From Procambarus clarkii (lineage: Eukaryota > Arthropoda > Malacostraca > Decapoda > Cambaridae), in the NCBI RefSeq assembly GCF_040958095.1, contig NC_091198.1:34562689-34626688 (forward strand): a DNA stretch of 64,000 bases, read 5' to 3'. A program made the position numbers and the translations under genes. Of the stretch, positions 33,338-44,224 are shown piece by piece. The notes below the pieces were generated by a model. It did not search any database. It worked only from the letters and a program-made list of their open reading frames with translations, and was not told where the DNA came from. Numbering within the stretch: the first letter of the stretch is position 1; each line of letters starts with the position of its first letter.

Positions 33338-34813
33338 ATGGCTGAGGCGTTATGCCTAAGTGGTAGTGAGGAGGACAGACAAGATGATAATCGACCGTTT
33401 GAATTAGTAGTGAACAAAAAGAAACGGAGAAATAATAACAGACAGCGAGACAGTGAGAGTGACGATGAGATTGCAAAGAGACCAAAGAATGAGACCTTAC
33501 TCAGCAAGACTCAAGACAAGCAAGACAAGACAAGAAGGAAGAGGCTGTTGTTCCCTACAACATGCCAATTGAATTTCCACCAAAAGCTAAAGTGGACGGT
33601 ACGTCTAGCTAAACAATGTTTGGAATACGAACCACTTTTCAAGGAGGGTCTTCACTGGCCCTACATAATAGTTGGGACTGAACAGGCCGTGGAACGCCTC
33701 ACGACGGTTGGTTTTGAGAATGTAGTGATGGTTCCTCCAGAAGAAGGTATGTTGCACACAAAGATCATAGTTTTCAAGTTTCCAACTTACTTGGATCCTG
33801 AGTGTCTTCTTCTTAACAATGATAATGTTGTCTGGGCGAAGAGGAATAGTGTTCGTGGTGACAAACGAAGCCAGGTTGATGCCTTGGTAAAGGGTGAGGC
33901 GCCGGAGAAAATTTTTGTGCAAGGACTAGGCTATAGGAACGTTGCAAAATACGTTGAGGAGCCCATACTGTGCATGAAGTGTTCACGTTGGGGACATATG
34001 GCATGGAAATGCCAGTTTGACCCCAGGTGTCGGTATTGTGGGAAAAATCACGACTCGCGAGAGTGTAGAGTCAAGATTGAAAGAAGTGAAAAAATCATCC
34101 CATTTTGTTGCAACTGTCGAGGCAGCCACAATGCTGGTTCCTCTCTATGCCCCATGAAGCCTCATCTGAAAGAGACTAGAACGGGTCCTACAAGCAGGAT
34201 AGATGTATCCTCGCAGCAAGGAAAAATTGTGCAAGAGGAACATGGAGGAAACAGTTGGAAGCCAACGGCAGCCCCTATGATCAATGTGTGGGAAAAAGGG
34301 ACGGAGAAAGTAAAGGCGAGCTTAGGGAAAGTACATCATGCAGTGGAAAAACTGAAACCTTGTGACGACAAGGTTCAGGACAATATGGTCACCTCTGAGG
34401 TTGGTAATCAAATTTTGGAGTATCTAAAAAAACTAGATAAGAGGATTGAGGCATTGGAAAAATTGGCTATGGAAGGTGGACGGGGTGCAGATGGTGGTGA
34501 AACAGGATGTGTAATTGAAAGTAAAACGAGACGTGAAATGGAAAGTGAAACGTGCGTAGAAGAAAGTAATGATGTGCATGAGGTAACGATGATAGAGGAT
34601 AGTCAGGAGAATACACTTTCTAGTAGTGTTAGCGGTGTTCAACCTCCTGTTGTGACAAATGGTGAAAGAACGGTTAAAGTAAAACGGGTTACAGAAATAA
34701 CAAAGAAAATAGATATGAAAAATATTACCTGCGATGTTAGTAGTAGTTGTGAAGGTGAGGAGAAAGAAAAAATGTTACGGTGTTGGAAGGAAGATTCTAA
34801 GGTACTCTTGTAA
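33338..34813 (+). CDS. I-like A ORF1: Gag-like nucleic-acid-binding protein
   Basis: 491 codons from MAEALCLSGSEEDRQ. An upstream Met at 33158 is in the same frame but lies in I-like B sequence, outside this element, so I reject it. The N-terminus is basic (KKKRRNNNRQR), with an RNA-binding-like region in the middle. Three zinc knuckles sit around residues 210-270: CMKCSRWGHMAWKC, CRYCGKNHDSREC and CCNCRGSHNAGSSLC. The C-terminal third is charged, with a likely coiled coil (ILEYLKKLDKRIEALEKLAM). In this family ORF1 coats the element's RNA. The frame is intact. Confidence 0.92.
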   Translation: MAEALCLSGSEEDRQDDNRPFELVVNKKKRRNNNRQRDSESDDEIAKRPKNETLLSKTQDKQDKTRRKRLLFPTTCQLNFHQKLKWTVRLAKQCLEYEPLFKEGLHWPYIIVGTEQAVERLTTVGFENVVMVPPEEGMLHTKIIVFKFPTYLDPECLLLNNDNVVWAKRNSVRGDKRSQVDALVKGEAPEKIFVQGLGYRNVAKYVEEPILCMKCSRWGHMAWKCQFDPRCRYCGKNHDSRECRVKIERSEKIIPFCCNCRGSHNAGSSLCPMKPHLKETRTGPTSRIDVSSQQGKIVQEEHGGNSWKPTAAPMINVWEKGTEKVKASLGKVHHAVEKLKPCDDKVQDNMVTSEVGNQILEYLKKLDKRIEALEKLAMEGGRGADGGETGCVIESKTRREMESETCVEESNDVHEVTMIEDSQENTLSSSVSGVQPPVVTNGERTVKVKRVTEITKKIDMKNITCDVSSSCEGEEKEKMLRCWKEDSKVLL

Positions 34814-34860
34814 CTCATGGAATGTGACGGACAGGGCAAAGGTAGTTTTATTATTAATCA

Positions 34861-37800
34861 TGGATGAAAGTAAATTGAGAATATTATCTTGGAACATTAA
34901 TGGATTAAAAACTAGAGCGGTGGATGTACACTATTATACTCTTAGAGAGGATATTGACATAGTAGCACTCCAGGAAACTGAGGATAGGGATGGTAGCATA
35001 CTGAGGCTAAATGGCTATAGAGGCTTTCACTTATATGCTGATGGAGGAACTAGGGGGTCTCATGTTATGTCAAAAGTACCATACCTGCCGAGATAACTGG
35101 AATCCCTCAGAGATATAGAGGTATTGAAAGTATTAGCTTGCGGATACAATTAAAGGACCGAGAGTTAAATTTCATTAATCTATACATCTCTGATAGCTCC
35201 CTTGATTTACGATACTTGCCAGATTCCTTCTTTTCTGAAGATACACTTGTGGTAGGGGATTTTAATGCCAGACATCCAGCTTTAGGATCAAGGGGTAAAG
35301 CAAATAGGAATGGTTGCAGATGGTACCAGTTTTTGCAGGAACATGAAGATGTTCAACTGCTGGGCGAGCCCTCTCCTACTCATTTGAGGGGAGGGAGATT
35401 AGATTATGCTTGTTTAATAAATGCTGAGGGCATAGAGGGGAATTGTCTTACTGTGGATGAAATGCTAAGTGATCATTTTGCATTACAAATACAGCTTAAA
35501 CTAGATAAAAAGCATGCCTGCCTTCAGAGGAAAAGGTTAAAGTTTAATGAGGGAGAATTAAGGGGTCTTGTTGGCCATATTAAGTCTTGGTATGATACTT
35601 ATAAGCCGGTTTCGGCAGAAGCATTTTATGAAGATTTAATTAAGGAGGTAGATGTATTTAATGCAACATTGAACCGGAAACCATCTAGTATAAAAAGGCA
35701 TCCACCCAGAAAAGAAAATTATACACATGACAAGATGCTTAAGGGGTGGACATTAACAATGAGGAGAGCTCACAGAGATTGGAATAGGAATGGTAGGACT
35801 GAGGAAGGGAAGAATGCTTTACTGGCAGTTGCTAGGCTGTGTGGGGAGAAGAGAAAGGAAATTAGGGGCAAGTATTGGCAGGAATTTGCAGAGAAAGTTG
35901 GGAGTAACAGAAACTTGAAGGAAATCTGGCAAGACGTAAATAAAATAAGGGGTAAAAAGCACAATTTTGTTGCACATCCAGACCCGCAAGGAATTGCAAA
36001 TGGGCTCGTAAATAAATGGGCGGAAGCTGCCAAACTTAGTTCATTACCCGCTGTAACGAGAGAGTCATTAGATTCTTGGAAAGATCTAAGAAAGGATTTT
36101 ATACTTATAGCAGGTAACAGTGGTGATGTCACTTGCACAGGTATTACCAGAGAAGAACTAATAACGGCGATTAAAGTTGGGAAATCTACCGCCCCTGGGG
36201 AGGATGGAGTAACTTATGAAATACTTAATGAACTTGCCACTATGACGAAAAGCCCACTTTTAGACCTCTTTAATATTAGTTATAAAGAGGGCAGTATTCC
36301 CAGTAAATGGAAAAAAGCTATGATCATCCCCATCCCTAAAGCCAATGGAGAGTATAGACCTGTGTCTTTAACCTCGTGTTTTTGTAAAATGATGGAGAGG
36401 ATCATTTTAAATAGACTTTTATATATAATAGGTGATCAGCTGTCTAGTAATTTGTTCGGGTTCCTCAAAGGAAAAAGTACCTCTGATTGTATTATTAAAT
36501 GTCTAGCTAATGAAACTGATTATTATAGAATTTTCATTGATTTACAAGGAGCTTTTGATAAAGCCAACAAAGAGGTTATTTTATATGAATTAGCTAGTCT
36601 TGGTGTTAAAGGGAAATTATTGCGCTTGATAGGGGATTATCTTTACGAAAGGAAGGCTCAGGTGTGGTATCAAGGTTGTATGTCAGGTGTGAGGTCTTTT
36701 GAACTCGGCACACCTCAGGGAGGAGTGTTGAGTCCCACCCTGTTTAATGTACTAATGAATAAGATAGCATCTGAGAGATACTCAAATGGGGTAACTCCGA
36801 TCATATATGCCGATGATATTTTGTTTCAGGGCAAAGATATTTCAAAGGTTCAAACAGTGTTGGACAATTTCGGAAACCTGTGTCACCATATGGGACTGGT
36901 GGTTAATGAAAACAAAACTAAGTTTGAATGTAGAAGTCGGAGCCCCATTGTTTTGAAAATAAACGATAAAAATATAGAGAGAGTTAATATATATAAATAT
37001 TTAGGCATATATGTTGGATATACCCATGAGAGTTTGGAAGCTGAGATGAACAGACTGTTGGGTCAATGTCGGAAGAGATTACAACCTCTGAAGGCTTTGG
37101 CATGCTGTGGAAAGGGAGTGGGAGTCCCTGTGCTACGAATGTTATACTTGAGTACTGTAAGATCTCTTATTGATTATGCTGCACCTGTCATTTCTTGTTT
37201 TGGTAAAGGTAGGATGGGCAAGTTGGAGAAGGTACAAAATGAAGCAATGAGAATTATCTTAGGATGCCCAAGAAATGCTATGATTGAGATAATGAGGATG
37301 GAGTTGAATCTGCAGAGTATTGGGGATAGAATTTCAGAGATAAATGTAGCCTCTGCCATTAGATTAATGAGAGGTGGGGGAGCTAATGAATTAATCCTCT
37401 CGGTTCAAAAGGTGGGAAGTAGTGAACAGTGTATAATGAAGAAGAGAGTATATATGAATAAATTATGTTATAATGTTATAAAGTATGATGTTATTACAGA
37501 GTGTATTGCTGTGCCCAAGAGAAAATTTACACCACCATGGGAGGATTGTAATGTAGATGTAGTAATTACTCCCTTGCATAAGAAAAAATGTATGTATGAA
37601 ATAGGAGAGCTGAGGGCAACATATGATTGTATAATTAGAAAACTGCCTACGGAAAACACTCTACATGTATATTGTGATGGGTCAGTAGCTAGGGATGGGA
37701 AGGCAGGATGTGGAGTCTTGATCAGGGAGTACACTGACATCGGCACTGTAGATACTGTTATTGGACGCCGCTTAACTGACAATGTCTCTGCAACGCAGGC

Positions 37801-38684
37801 TGAACTCCAAGGAGTATTAGCAGGATTACAGGAAGTAGTCAAATGTGGTAAAAATGCTTGCTTCTTTATTGACAGCAGAGGAGCGTTAGAGTCTTTAAAT
37901 AGCAGACGCCCAGTATATCAGAATATTGTGATAGAGTGTAGAGAGAATGTTAAGAGACTAGAAAAAACTGGGTATAAAGTAAGATTCATGTGGATCCCTT
38001 CACACATTCACAAGGGAGACATCTCCCGTCACGCAGGGTGCAGTCGCGCCTCCACAGATCTCCAGTATCATCTATTGATACTGGTGATGGCTCAAAAGGG
38101 CCACCACTTACGGGCTATTCATGCCCGTGCCACCTTTTGGGTGGCTTAATCTTTATCAATCAATCGATCATTCACATGTGGGAATACTGTTGAATGAGGT
38201 AGTTGATGACATAGCGAAGAGAGCCACTGAAAAAACTCTTGTTGATGTTGTATGTCAGTTAACCTTGAAACAAATAAAAACAAGACTCAAGGTGATTCAG
38301 GAGGGTGAAGAAATGATAAAGAGAATGGCAGTGGTGGACAGTAGTAACACACTTAAGAATTATTCAATAATAAATACAAATTCGTCCTTCACTTATGGTA
38401 AAGGAAAGTCTACTTGGAAGGATTCAATTTACATGAGATTACGATTAGGATATAAATATATCTGGCAATACGGTGTTGATGTCAGTGAAAAAGATAAGGA
38501 GTGTAAATTATGTAGTATGCCGTACGCCCACACCTTAGAACATTATGTATTAGAGTGTCACCTTATTGAAAACTATAGAAATAAGGAAATAAATAGTGTA
38601 CCACATCAAATTGTTTGGATGTGTGATAATGGTATTATAGACAGTATACTTAGGAGCTACAAGAATTTTGCCCCAAGAATGTAA
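34861..38684 (+). pseudogene. I-like A ORF2: endonuclease, RT, RNase H, CCHC
   Basis: From MDESKLRILSWNINGLK. The endonuclease shows LRILSWNINGLK, DIVALQETE (catalytic Glu), LVVGDFNARHP and the late SDHF. The frame is lost near 35090 and reopens at 35138. The RT has TAPGEDGVTYEIL, YRPVSLTSCFCKMMERI, FIDLQGAFDKAN, GTPQGGVLSPTLFNVLM, and YADDI at 36805..36819. RNase H starts at LHVYCDGSVARDGKAGCG (37660). A 167-bp SINE cuts it right after FMWIPSH at 38004, and the frame resumes at 38171 with VGILLNEVVDDIA and CKLCSMPYAHTLEHYVLEC. Two breaks only, so recently active. Confidence 0.93.
38004..38170 (+). mobile_element. SINE-like insertion in RNase H, TSD TTCACA
   Basis: TTCACA flanks it at 37998..38003 and 38171..38176, and the uninterrupted sequence exists in the copy at 21233..23509. 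The interior holds 'ccacttacgggctattcatg' and 'cccgtgccaccttttgggtg', resembling the core of the SINE at 43845..43985. A 'caatcaatcgatcat' stretch forms its end. No clear tRNA head; family unknown to me. Confidence 0.8.
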
Positions 38685-38888
38685 CAATTATATGCTGTAC
38701 TTGCTGTATGCAATGTTAAATGGGATTCTTGTACTGTTATATGTCTATTTGTACTCACTGAATTTGTGCGCCCCTTGAGGGACTTGAAGTAGAGGGGGGT
38801 AGAAATAGCCTAAGCTACTCTATCCCTTTGAGATGTATTTATTGCTTATCTCAATAAACATACTTGAACTTGAACTTGGTATCAACAT

Positions 38889-40771
38889 TACACGCCGCTC
38901 TGCGTTGATAGTTTTTACGAGGACATGGTCGAGAACATAGAGAAATTAGTACAGAGGGAAAATAACGGGGGCAGGGGAAGCAAGACGCACGGACCTAAGA
39001 AATTTAAATATTCCAATGATCAGCAAGCCAAGGGGTGTGAGAGAATGCTACGGAGTGCGCATAAAGAATGGTTAAAAAATGGAATGAGGGATGAAGAGAA
39101 AAATACAATGTTGGAAGTGGCTAGGGAATGCAGTCAGGTGAGGAAGGAGGCGCGGGACAGATACTGGCAAGAATTTGCTCAGTCCATTGGTAATACTAAG
39201 AACCTTAAAGACATATGGAGAGCAGTAAACAAAATCAGGGGTTGTAAGACCAAATTCATTGCTCACTCAGATCCAGGGAAAGTTGCTAATGAGTTAGTAG
39301 ATAAACGGGCAAGTGCTGCTGGTATGGAGTCCTTACCTGCAGACACGAGAGTCACCATTGAGTCATGGGAAAATATTAGAAATGGAGTAACTTTATGTGC
39401 CTTAAATACAAGATCTATAACATGCACTGAGATAACTCACGATGAGCTACTAGATGCTATAAAAAGTGGCAGCTCTACTGCTCCAGGAAAAGATGGAGTA
39501 ACGTATGACATACTTAATTATTTAGCCGGTATGAAACCTAGTCCCTTACTTGATTTGTTTAATATGAGTTATAGAGAGGGAAAGTTACCAAGAAAATGGA
39601 AAGAGGCTGTCATCATTCCTATCCCTAAGTCTAACGGAGGCTACAGACCTGTCTCCTTAATATCCTGCTTTTGTAAAATGATGGAAAGGATTTTGTTAAA
39701 TAGGCTCCTCTACCTTGTAGGTGATAACATGTCCAGTAATCTCTTTGGTTTTATCAAAGGCAAAAGTACTGCGGATTGTCTCTTAAAGTGTTTGTCTAAT
39801 GTGGATGACAATTGTAGAGTTTTTGTTGATCTACAAGGAGCATTTGATAAAGCCAATGGGGAAGTAATCTTATACGAATTAGCCAATCTGGGAATAACAG
39901 GGAGATTGCTACACTGGATAAGGGATTATCTACAAGGCAGAAAAGGTCAGGTGTATTACCAGGGATACATGTCTGAGGAACGGAGGTTTCAGTTAGGTAC
40001 CCCACAAGGGGGAGTATTAAGTCCCACCTTATTCAATGTATTAATGAACAGATTAGCATCAGAGATGTATCCTCCAGGGGTCACGACGATCATATATGCT
40101 GATGACATTCTTATACAAGGCACTTCTGGGAACAAAATTCAAACTGCTCTTAACATACTTGGTACAACCTGTCACAAGTTAGGCTTAGTTATAAATGCAG
40201 ATAAAACCAAATACGAGTATAGGAAACGAAGAAGTATAACACTTACTCTAAATGGTGTGGAACTGAGCCGTGTTCAGAAGTACAAGTATCTGGGCATGTA
40301 TGTTGGATACACATGTGAGAGTAAAAATGCTGAAATAAATCATATCAGCACCTTATGTAAAGCCCGTCTGCATCCTCTGAAAGCACTGGCTCTTTCTGGT
40401 AAAGGTGTTGGGGTACCTATCTTGCGGATGTTATACATAAGTACTGTTCGGTCCCTGATAGACTACGCAGCACCCGTATTGTCTTACACAGGCCAAGGCA
40501 GAATTAAAAAACTAGAGCTGATACAGAACGAGGCTATGAGGATTATTCTTGGATGTCAAAGAAATGCAATGATTGAAATAATGAGAATGGAATTAAATTT
40601 ACAGAGTGTGTGTGATAGAGTCCGTGACATTAACACTAGAGTATCTATTCGTTTCATGCGGAGAAAAGGAGGGGATAAGCTGTTTGAGGGCGTTCAGACC
40701 TGCTTGAGTGACGTACACACTTCCAGGAAACTGAGGGAGACACGCTACACGAGGGGATTAGCTCATGACCT
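38889..40771 (+). pseudogene. I-like B ORF2: reverse transcriptase part
   Basis: Open from before MVENIEKLV (38925) to the LINE-A insertion. About 600 residues: RSAHKEWLKNG, DRYWQEFAQSIGN, TAPGKDGVTYDILN, YRPVSLISCFCKMMERI, FVDLQGAFDKAN, GTPQGGVLSPTLFNVLM, YADDILIQG (near 40095), KYLGMYVGYTC and NEAMRIILGCQRNAM. Aligned with I-like A, it differs throughout, so A and B are sister families and not copies of one another. The frame continues beyond the LINE-A at 41639. Confidence 0.93.
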
Positions 40772-41632
40772 ACAATACAGTACAATACAATACAATTTTA
40801 TTTAGGTAAGGTACATACATACAATAAATATTTACAAGGATTGTTTGACTTATAGGTAGAGCTAGTACATACAATGCCTAAAGCCACTATTACGCAAAGC
40901 GTTTCGGGCATGATAAACTTAAATGACAAGCTTAATACTAATTGAGCATAATGAGTAGAATGAAAACAAGAAATGAAAACATAGATGAAAAAGCAGCACA
41001 AATACAATTATGTCGACAAACAGCGCTCTTTAAAGAAAAAAATACAGACATTGGTTGACAATAGAAGGGTAAGGTAGGTTACAGGGAATTTATTAGGTAT
41101 AGCTTCGCTTTTAACTTAAACTGGTTGAGAGAGGTACAGTCTTTAACATGGTTGGGAAGGTCATTCCACATTCTGGGCCCCTTGATTTGTAGAGCATTTC
41201 TAGTTTGATTAAGTCGTACTCTAGGAATATCAAAACTGTATTTATTTCTGGTGTGATGCTCATGGGTTCTGATACAACCTTCTATGAAGCTTTTGAGATC
41301 AGGATTGGCATTATAGTTTAGCGTTTTATATATGTATAATACACATGAGAGAATGTGCAGTGACTTAATGTCTAACATATTCAGAGATTTAAGTAGGGGG
41401 TACCGAGTGATGTCTGGGGCCAGAATTGGATATTGTCCTAATAGCAGCTTTGTGTTGAGTAATTAGAGGACGTAAGTGATTTTGGGTAGTAGAGCCCCAA
41501 GCACAAATACCATAGTTGAGATATGGATAGATAAGGGAGTAATAGAGAGTCACCAGGGCAGGGCGTGGTACATAATATCTGATCTTAGAAAGAATGCCCA
41601 CAGTTTTTGAAACTTGAAACTTTTGAAACTTT
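40772..41632 (-). mobile_element. LINE-A, 5'-truncated, inserted in I-like B, TSD TGACCT
   Basis: TGACCT flanks it at 40766..40771 and 41633..41638. It is nearly identical to 15405..16235, with the same TTGTA-type tail in reverse. The minus-strand ORF2 end is at 41079..41378 and 41389..41601. At the truncation point a short 'gaaactt' repeat was added (41606..41632), which looks like slippage during integration. Confidence 0.93.
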
Positions 41633-41638
41633 TGACCT

Positions 41639-42674
41639 CAGGGAATACGACGTACTTGACTGCTGTAAACCCTCTCGACAGTGTAATATGTCTGCTCCCT
41701 GGAAAGTACAGAAAATAGACGTCGAAATTGTACCCCTCAAGGTGAAAAAGATTCATCATGAACCGGGACAATTACGGTGTTTGTATGGAAGCATGATATC
41801 TCGGTTACCAAGAGGCAACAGTTTACATGTATATTGCGACGGGTCGGTGGCGGAGGATGGCAGGGCCGGGTGTGGTGTCCTAATAAGGGAATATACGGAG
41901 TTTGGGACTGTGGACAGGATAATTGAACTCCGGCTTAGTAATTATATATCATCCACACAAGCTGAACTGCAGGCCATTCTGGCGTGTTTGGAGGAAGTAC
42001 GTCATGACGACAAAAATGTTTTTGTATTTGTCGATAGCCGAGGAGCACTGGAGTCCTTAAACAGTCGAAACCCAGTCTTCATGTCTATAGTTGAGGACTG
42101 TAAGAGAAGAATAACTGAGATACAGCTGAAAGGTTATAGTGTGAAATTCATGTGGATTCCATCTCATGTTGGAATAGTGCTCAACGAGGTGGCGGATGAC
42201 TTGGCCAAACGTGCCACATCAAAACCACAAGTTGACATTGAATGTGAATTCACAATGAGACAAATAAGAAGCAAAATCAGAAATATTCAGGCACAGGCGG
42301 GAGTGGAGAGGAGAGAGATAATGTATGAGAGTAGTCAAACCATGCAACACTACATGTATGTGAGTCAAAACACCCATTTCACTTATGGTAAAAGGAGAAA
42401 TGCTTGGAGTGACTCTGTGTACATGCGGCTCAGGCTTGGGTACAAATATTACTGGGAATATGGGATAGATGTTCATGATAATGACACGAAGTGTAAACTA
42501 TGTGGTATGTTAAGGTCTCACACCCTGGCCCATTATGTTCTTGATTGTCCGTTGATTAATGTATATAGAAACACTGAGATAAGGACTGTTCCTGAACAAA
42601 TAGCCTGGATGTGTCACAACGGAAAGGTTGATGATATTCTTGAGAGATATAAGAATTTTGCACCAAGATTGTAA
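41639..42674 (+). pseudogene. I-like B ORF2: RNase H and CCHC end
   Basis: In frame with the RT part once the LINE-A is removed. RNase H: LHVYCDGSVAEDGRAGCGV (first Asp), SSTQAELQAILACLEE (Glu), VFVFVDSRGALESLN (Asp) and FMWIPSHVGIVLNEVADDLA (His, Asp). Then SDSVYMRLRLGYKYYWEYG and the zinc motif CKLCGMLRSHTLAHYVLDC. Ends at TAA 42672..42674. No other break, so only the missing 5' end and the insertion disable it. Confidence 0.93.
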
Positions 42675-42683
42675 TATTTTGTT

Positions 42684-42727
42684 GAATTATCTGCAAATTG
42701 TCTATACAGACAATTTGCAGATAATTC
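42684..42727. repeat. Perfect 20-bp palindrome in I-like B 3' UTR
   Basis: gaattatctgcaaattgtct at 42684..42703 and its exact inverse at 42708..42727, with loop 'atac'. Partial further copies of 'tctgcaaattgtct' in both orientations follow to 42795. The sister copy at 23195 has only a single unit. Confidence 0.95.
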
Positions 42728-42812
42728 TTATCTGCAAATTGTCTGTCAATTTGCAGACAAATTATCTGTCTTGCAAATTGTCTATACAGTATACCTAGGT
42801 CATTAAAGTATT

Positions 42813-42941
42813 TTATTTATTTATTTATTTATGCATATACAAGAATGTACATAAGGAATGTGAGGATACAATTATGGTAATTACAGTCTTGTAAAGCCAC
42901 TAGCACGCGCAGCGTTTCGGGCAGGTCCTTAATCTAAGATC
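42813..42941 (-). mobile_element. LINE-B 3' end inserted in I-like B 3' UTR, TSD GTATT
   Basis: GTATT flanks it at 42808..42812 and 42942..42946. Only 129 bp: (TTTA)n tail and 'acgcgcagcgtttcgggcag'. Non-coding. Confidence 0.92.
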
Positions 42942-43152
42942 GTATTTGTGTGTACGTCTGATACCATACTACTTGTGAAGGAGGAAATGTATATGTTTAC
43001 CTCTCAGAATGTTTGGTAATATGTTTATTTGTGATGTGTGTCTATGTATATATTAACACGTTGTACTGAATGGGGTGAGAATAGCTTGAGCTACCTCATC
43101 CCTTTGTGTGTATTTTACCTCAATAAACTTATTTCAATTTCAATTTCAATGT

Positions 43153-43844
43153 GTAGATAAACATTCTGGATAATTCTTACAACAAACCTAGTTTGTTACA
43201 CCCCTATGGATACCGCCTAGGGGCAAGAAAACCACCGAATGCCTGGCCACGTGGGGGCGACGCCTGCAGATGGGGTGACGCCAGCCTACGTACGTGAAGG
43301 AGCCTCACACGTGCACGCCCCATCACGCACGCCCGGGCGCGGCACGAAAGGCGGAAAACCGCGCCCAAAAACCCGCAAGACTAGCGCCCAAGAAGAGGGC
43401 AAATAGACCTGGGAAGGAAGCTAGCTAGGGCGGCGCAACACGCACCACAAGGAACACGACGCTGTTCACACGCCTGACATTGGGAACATCGCTAACTAAA
43501 ACGTGGTGGGGAAAACATGGATACGACTGTACCTTAGGATTTGTTGAGATGGGCAGGCCACAGCTGGCGGGTCGCACTGAGACGTTGATGGGCCCACGAC
43601 GACAATGTCGAACAGGGTGAGGTCTGGGACCGAGGCAGCTGGCGTAAGATCCATTAGGTTTGAGAACACAGTTAAACAGACTAAACAGAAGGTACCGTCG
43701 GCTGGTCCACGCAGTGCATATGTGCATTTCGTTGCGAAGTAGGCCGTGGCTACAGCATAAGTGGGGGAGGGGACTCTCCTTCCAGTCCCTTAAATACACC
43801 ACCCATACTGCGCGTGCCATTCCAGAGACGGCACTGTTCCTGTG
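43153..43844. other. GC-rich unassigned sequence, possible LTR fragment
   Basis: It begins 'gtgtagataaac', and TGTTACACCCC at 43193 with CTATAACA at 43965 would fit TG...CA ends of an LTR, but I find no matching 5-base duplication. No coding sequence is recognisable; a minus-strand open stretch at 43425..43820 has no family signature. Confidence 0.35.
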
Positions 43845-43985
43845 CCAGGTAAGTTCACTACGGGCTCACCATAGCCCGTGCAACTTGCCCCGCTACTGTG
43901 CCAGGTAAGTGATCAGCTCACCATAGCCCGGGCTACTTGGAACTCGTTCCGAGTAGCTGAATCTATAACAACACAACACAACTGC
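43845..43985 (+). mobile_element. SINE with duplicated core and (AAC)n tail
   Basis: 'ctgtgccaggtaagt' followed by 'ctcaccatagcccg' occurs twice (from about 43849 and 43898). It ends with 'gagtagctgaatctataaca' and an 'acaacacaacacaac' tail. The core resembles that of the insertion at 38004..38170. No tRNA head is visible. Confidence 0.65.
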
Positions 43986-44049
43986 GCGCGCAGCGTCAAT
44001 GTCTTTTCTCCTCTTTCAGAAATTCCCCCGCTTTCGGGGAAAGCGGTGC

Positions 44050-44210
44050 CTATATTTGATATCCCCAGAGTCAAACTAAATCTGTGTAAACACTCTATGC
44101 AAATAAAAGGACCATTTATGAATCTCACCCCTAACGAATTGAAAAGCTGTCTACCCTTTGCCTTATTCACAAATAAAACCAAATAGTATCTAATTTCATC
44201 TTCATAGGAG
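44050..44210 (+). pseudogene. LINE-B fragment, ORF2 C-terminus
   Basis: Encodes FDIPRVKLNLCKHSMQIKGP and, after a deletion, ELKSCLPFALFTNKTK, as at 13695..13760 in reverse. It ends 'tctaatttcatcttcatagg' where I-like C begins. Confidence 0.8.
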
Positions 44211-44224
44211 TGTAACAAGAGACT

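Larger units (their letters stand above)
33179..38875 (+). mobile_element. I-like A LINE, essentially full length (5.7 kb), 13-bp TSD
   Basis: A two-ORF non-LTR retrotransposon inserted into I-like B. 5' UTR 33179..33337, ORF1 33338..34813, ORF2 34861..38684 with one frameshift and a SINE, 3' UTR and (CTTGAA)n tail to 38875. The RNase H domain and CCHC-type ORF1 place it in the I-like group. Almost the same sequence occurs as the truncated copy at 21233..23509, so the family has been active recently. Confidence 0.92.
33121..43152 (+). mobile_element. I-like B LINE, 5'-truncated, with I-like A and others inserted
   Basis: The sequence proper is about 33121..33178 and 38889..43152. The first part and the second join in frame at the 13-bp TSD ttggtatcaacat (33166..33178 and 38876..38888) to continue ORF2, whose ...WYQHYTP...FYEDM aligns with WYDTYKP...FYEDL of I-like A. 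A LINE-A (40772..41632) and a LINE-B piece (42813..42941) are inserted further on. The 3' end has the (TTTCAA)n tail. The endonuclease is missing. Confidence 0.85.
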
